Part shown: positions 4,789 through 5,641 of the stretch, one piece after another | Numbering within the stretch: position 1 is the first letter of the stretch | Layout: every line of letters begins with the position of its first letter | Assembly: GCA_913060955.1 (NCBI GenBank) | Contig: CAJXTH010000052.1 | Coordinates: 1 to 5,641, forward strand | Length of the DNA stretch: 5,641 nt | DNA from: an uncultured bacterium | GTDB taxonomy: Bacteria > Patescibacteriota > Minisyncoccia > SW-4-49-11 | Reading direction: 5' to 3' | Made by a program: the position numbers and the translations under genes | The notes under the pieces: model-generated | What the model saw: only the letters and a program-made list of their open reading frames with translations | The model's database searches: none | What the model was told of the DNA's origin: nothing

Positions 4789-5641
4789 TTACTGTCCTAG
4801 TCTAACAATTCCATTTCCATCAACTGTAGTCGTATCTGTCGCATACCAGGATGTTGGACTTAATACATAGATATTTCCTGTAGATTCGTCTATGATACTT
4901 CCTGTAATTAGCATGGTTCCTGAACCTGCTGTAAACCCAGAGTCCTCACTTCCATCGGTATTTAAACGACCAATAATTTGCCCAAATGGTTCAGCGGTAC
5001 TCCCTCCAATTGTAAGAATTATTTTTCCGTCTTGATCTTGGACAGCTATATCAACCACACCCATTCCACTACTGGCTCCACCAACATCAAATCCAGTATC
5101 AAGGGATCCGTCTGTATTCAAGCGTGCTATTATATTTCGAGTTACTCCATTCACATTCTCAAAGTATCCTCCCAGCAAAACCTTTCCGTCATTTTGAGTA
5201 TATACAGCATGAACTTGATTATCAGCACCTGAACCTGGATTAAAGCTCGTATCTAGGGATCCATCAGCATTGAGTCGAGCAATTCGATTTCGAGAAACTC
5301 CATCAACTGTGGTGAAGTTTCCCCCGATAATAATTTTTCCGTCTGACTGGACATACATTGAATAAATATCTCCATTTGCTCCTGCTCCGGTGGCAAACCC
5401 AGTATCAAGTGACCCATTGGAATTAAATCGAGCAATTCTACCTCTGGAGACTCCCCCAGCCTGAGTAAAGGCTCCGGCCACAATCACTTTTCCGTCATCT
5501 TGAAGATGAACGTCTGAAACAGAGGCATTCACACCCGTAGCAAAGTTATAGGAAGTGTCTACGGAACCGTTTGAATTTAATACTACAATGTTATTTGCCG
5601 TTGTCGTATTAAATCTTTGGAATATTCCTCCAACAGCTATC
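4789..5641 (-). CDS. Delta-60 repeat (beta-propeller-type) protein, C-terminal part
   Basis: The frame is open at the right edge; 283 residues are visible. They are built of about 51-residue units with the consensus DGKIIIGGNF, xxxNGVxRNRIARLNxDGSLDTGF, then a Gly/Ala/Asn loop, which is the delta-60 repeat family of large bacterial proteins thought to fold as beta-propellers. Three units are well kept (5487-5335, 5334-5182 and 5181-5023); the one at the right edge (5640-5488) is diverged. The last full unit (5022-4873) and the final 27 residues decay and lose the GGxF and RNRIARLN signatures, like a capping segment. No transmembrane anchor, LPXTG or obvious sorting domain is seen at the C-terminus. 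Relatives are often long, secreted or surface-bound; location and ligand here are unknown. The gene ends 69 bp before tyrS with no visible terminator. Any start within the window, such as GTG at 5532, falls inside a repeat and is not the real start. Confidence 0.92.
   Translation of the reverse strand, partial: IAVGGIFQRFNTTTANNIVVLNSNGSVDTSYNFATGVNASVSDVHLQDDGKVIVAGAFTQAGGVSRGRIARFNSNGSLDTGFATGAGANGDIYSMYVQSDGKIIIGGNFTTVDGVSRNRIARLNADGSLDTSFNPGSGADNQVHAVYTQNDGKVLLGGYFENVNGVTRNIIARLNTDGSLDTGFDVGGASSGMGVVDIAVQDQDGKIILTIGGSTAEPFGQIIGRLNTDGSEDSGFTAGSGTMLITGSIIDESTGNIYVLSPTSWYATDTTTVDGNGIVRLGQ
4873..5640 (-). repeat. Five consecutive delta-60 units, period about 153 bp
   Basis: Unit boundaries taken after each DGK (or its equivalent) give lengths of 51, 51, 51, 53 and 50 residues. 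The protein pattern is well kept, especially in units two to four from the right edge, while codons have diverged. This points to old duplication rather than recent expansion. Confidence 0.85.

Noticed and set aside
5253..5483. Minus-strand frame overlapping the delta-60 gene
   Set aside because: It is a shifted reading of the tandem repeats, which is why it looks repetitive itself; no start signal or family similarity.
5530..5532. GTG as the start of the delta-60 gene
   Set aside because: The frame continues upstream to the window edge and encodes another delta-60 unit, so the gene is simply cut by the window.

Overview
The window holds two pieces of DNA of different origin. Positions about 277-5641 look like one continuous, moderate-GC stretch (86/180 G+C, 48%, by hand count over 301-480) from a small-genome bacterium. 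The gene styles (TyrRS, NusA with an acidic tail, delta-60 repeat protein, no Shine-Dalgarno sequences) resemble Candidate Phyla Radiation/Patescibacteria. That placement is an inference from sequence style, not a search result. No UGA recoding is needed: all five visible stops are TAA. Positions 1 to about 270 are about 69% G+C (165/240 over 1-240) and encode the N-terminus of an FtsX/MacB-like ABC transporter permease of proteobacterial style. The two pieces join inside pheS, at an ATGGTG word.

Layout: all genes are on the minus strand, so transcription runs right to left. From the right edge: the C-terminal 283 residues of a delta-60 beta-propeller-type repeat protein (4789-5641, open at the edge); a 69-bp gap with a tyrS promoter; tyrS (3532-4719); a 213-bp gap holding a 100-bp nested palindromic element (3430-3529), a strong nusA promoter (3398-3427) and a leader hairpin (3351-3372); nusA (2050-3318); ppa (1487-2023); an unrecognised four-helix membrane protein (1091-1474); and pheS (start at 1080), cut after codon 270 by the junction. 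The gaps after nusA are 26, 12 and 10 bp, so nusA-ppa-membrane protein-pheS probably form one transcript, perhaps with an internal ppa promoter.

Functionally this is core information processing: two aminoacyl-tRNA synthetases, a transcription elongation/antitermination factor, and a pyrophosphatase that removes the PPi released by tRNA charging and by nucleic acid synthesis. Synthetases, PPase and NusA in one place make a coherent growth-linked cluster.

The two most notable observations are these. First, the pheS/permease junction is in frame but almost certainly a chimera. Second, the intergenic element consists of two inverted 47-bp half-units whose stems differ by compensatory base-pair changes. 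Also notable are exclusive CGA use for arginine in nusA (25 of 25 codons) and the absence of Shine-Dalgarno sequences before all five visible starts.
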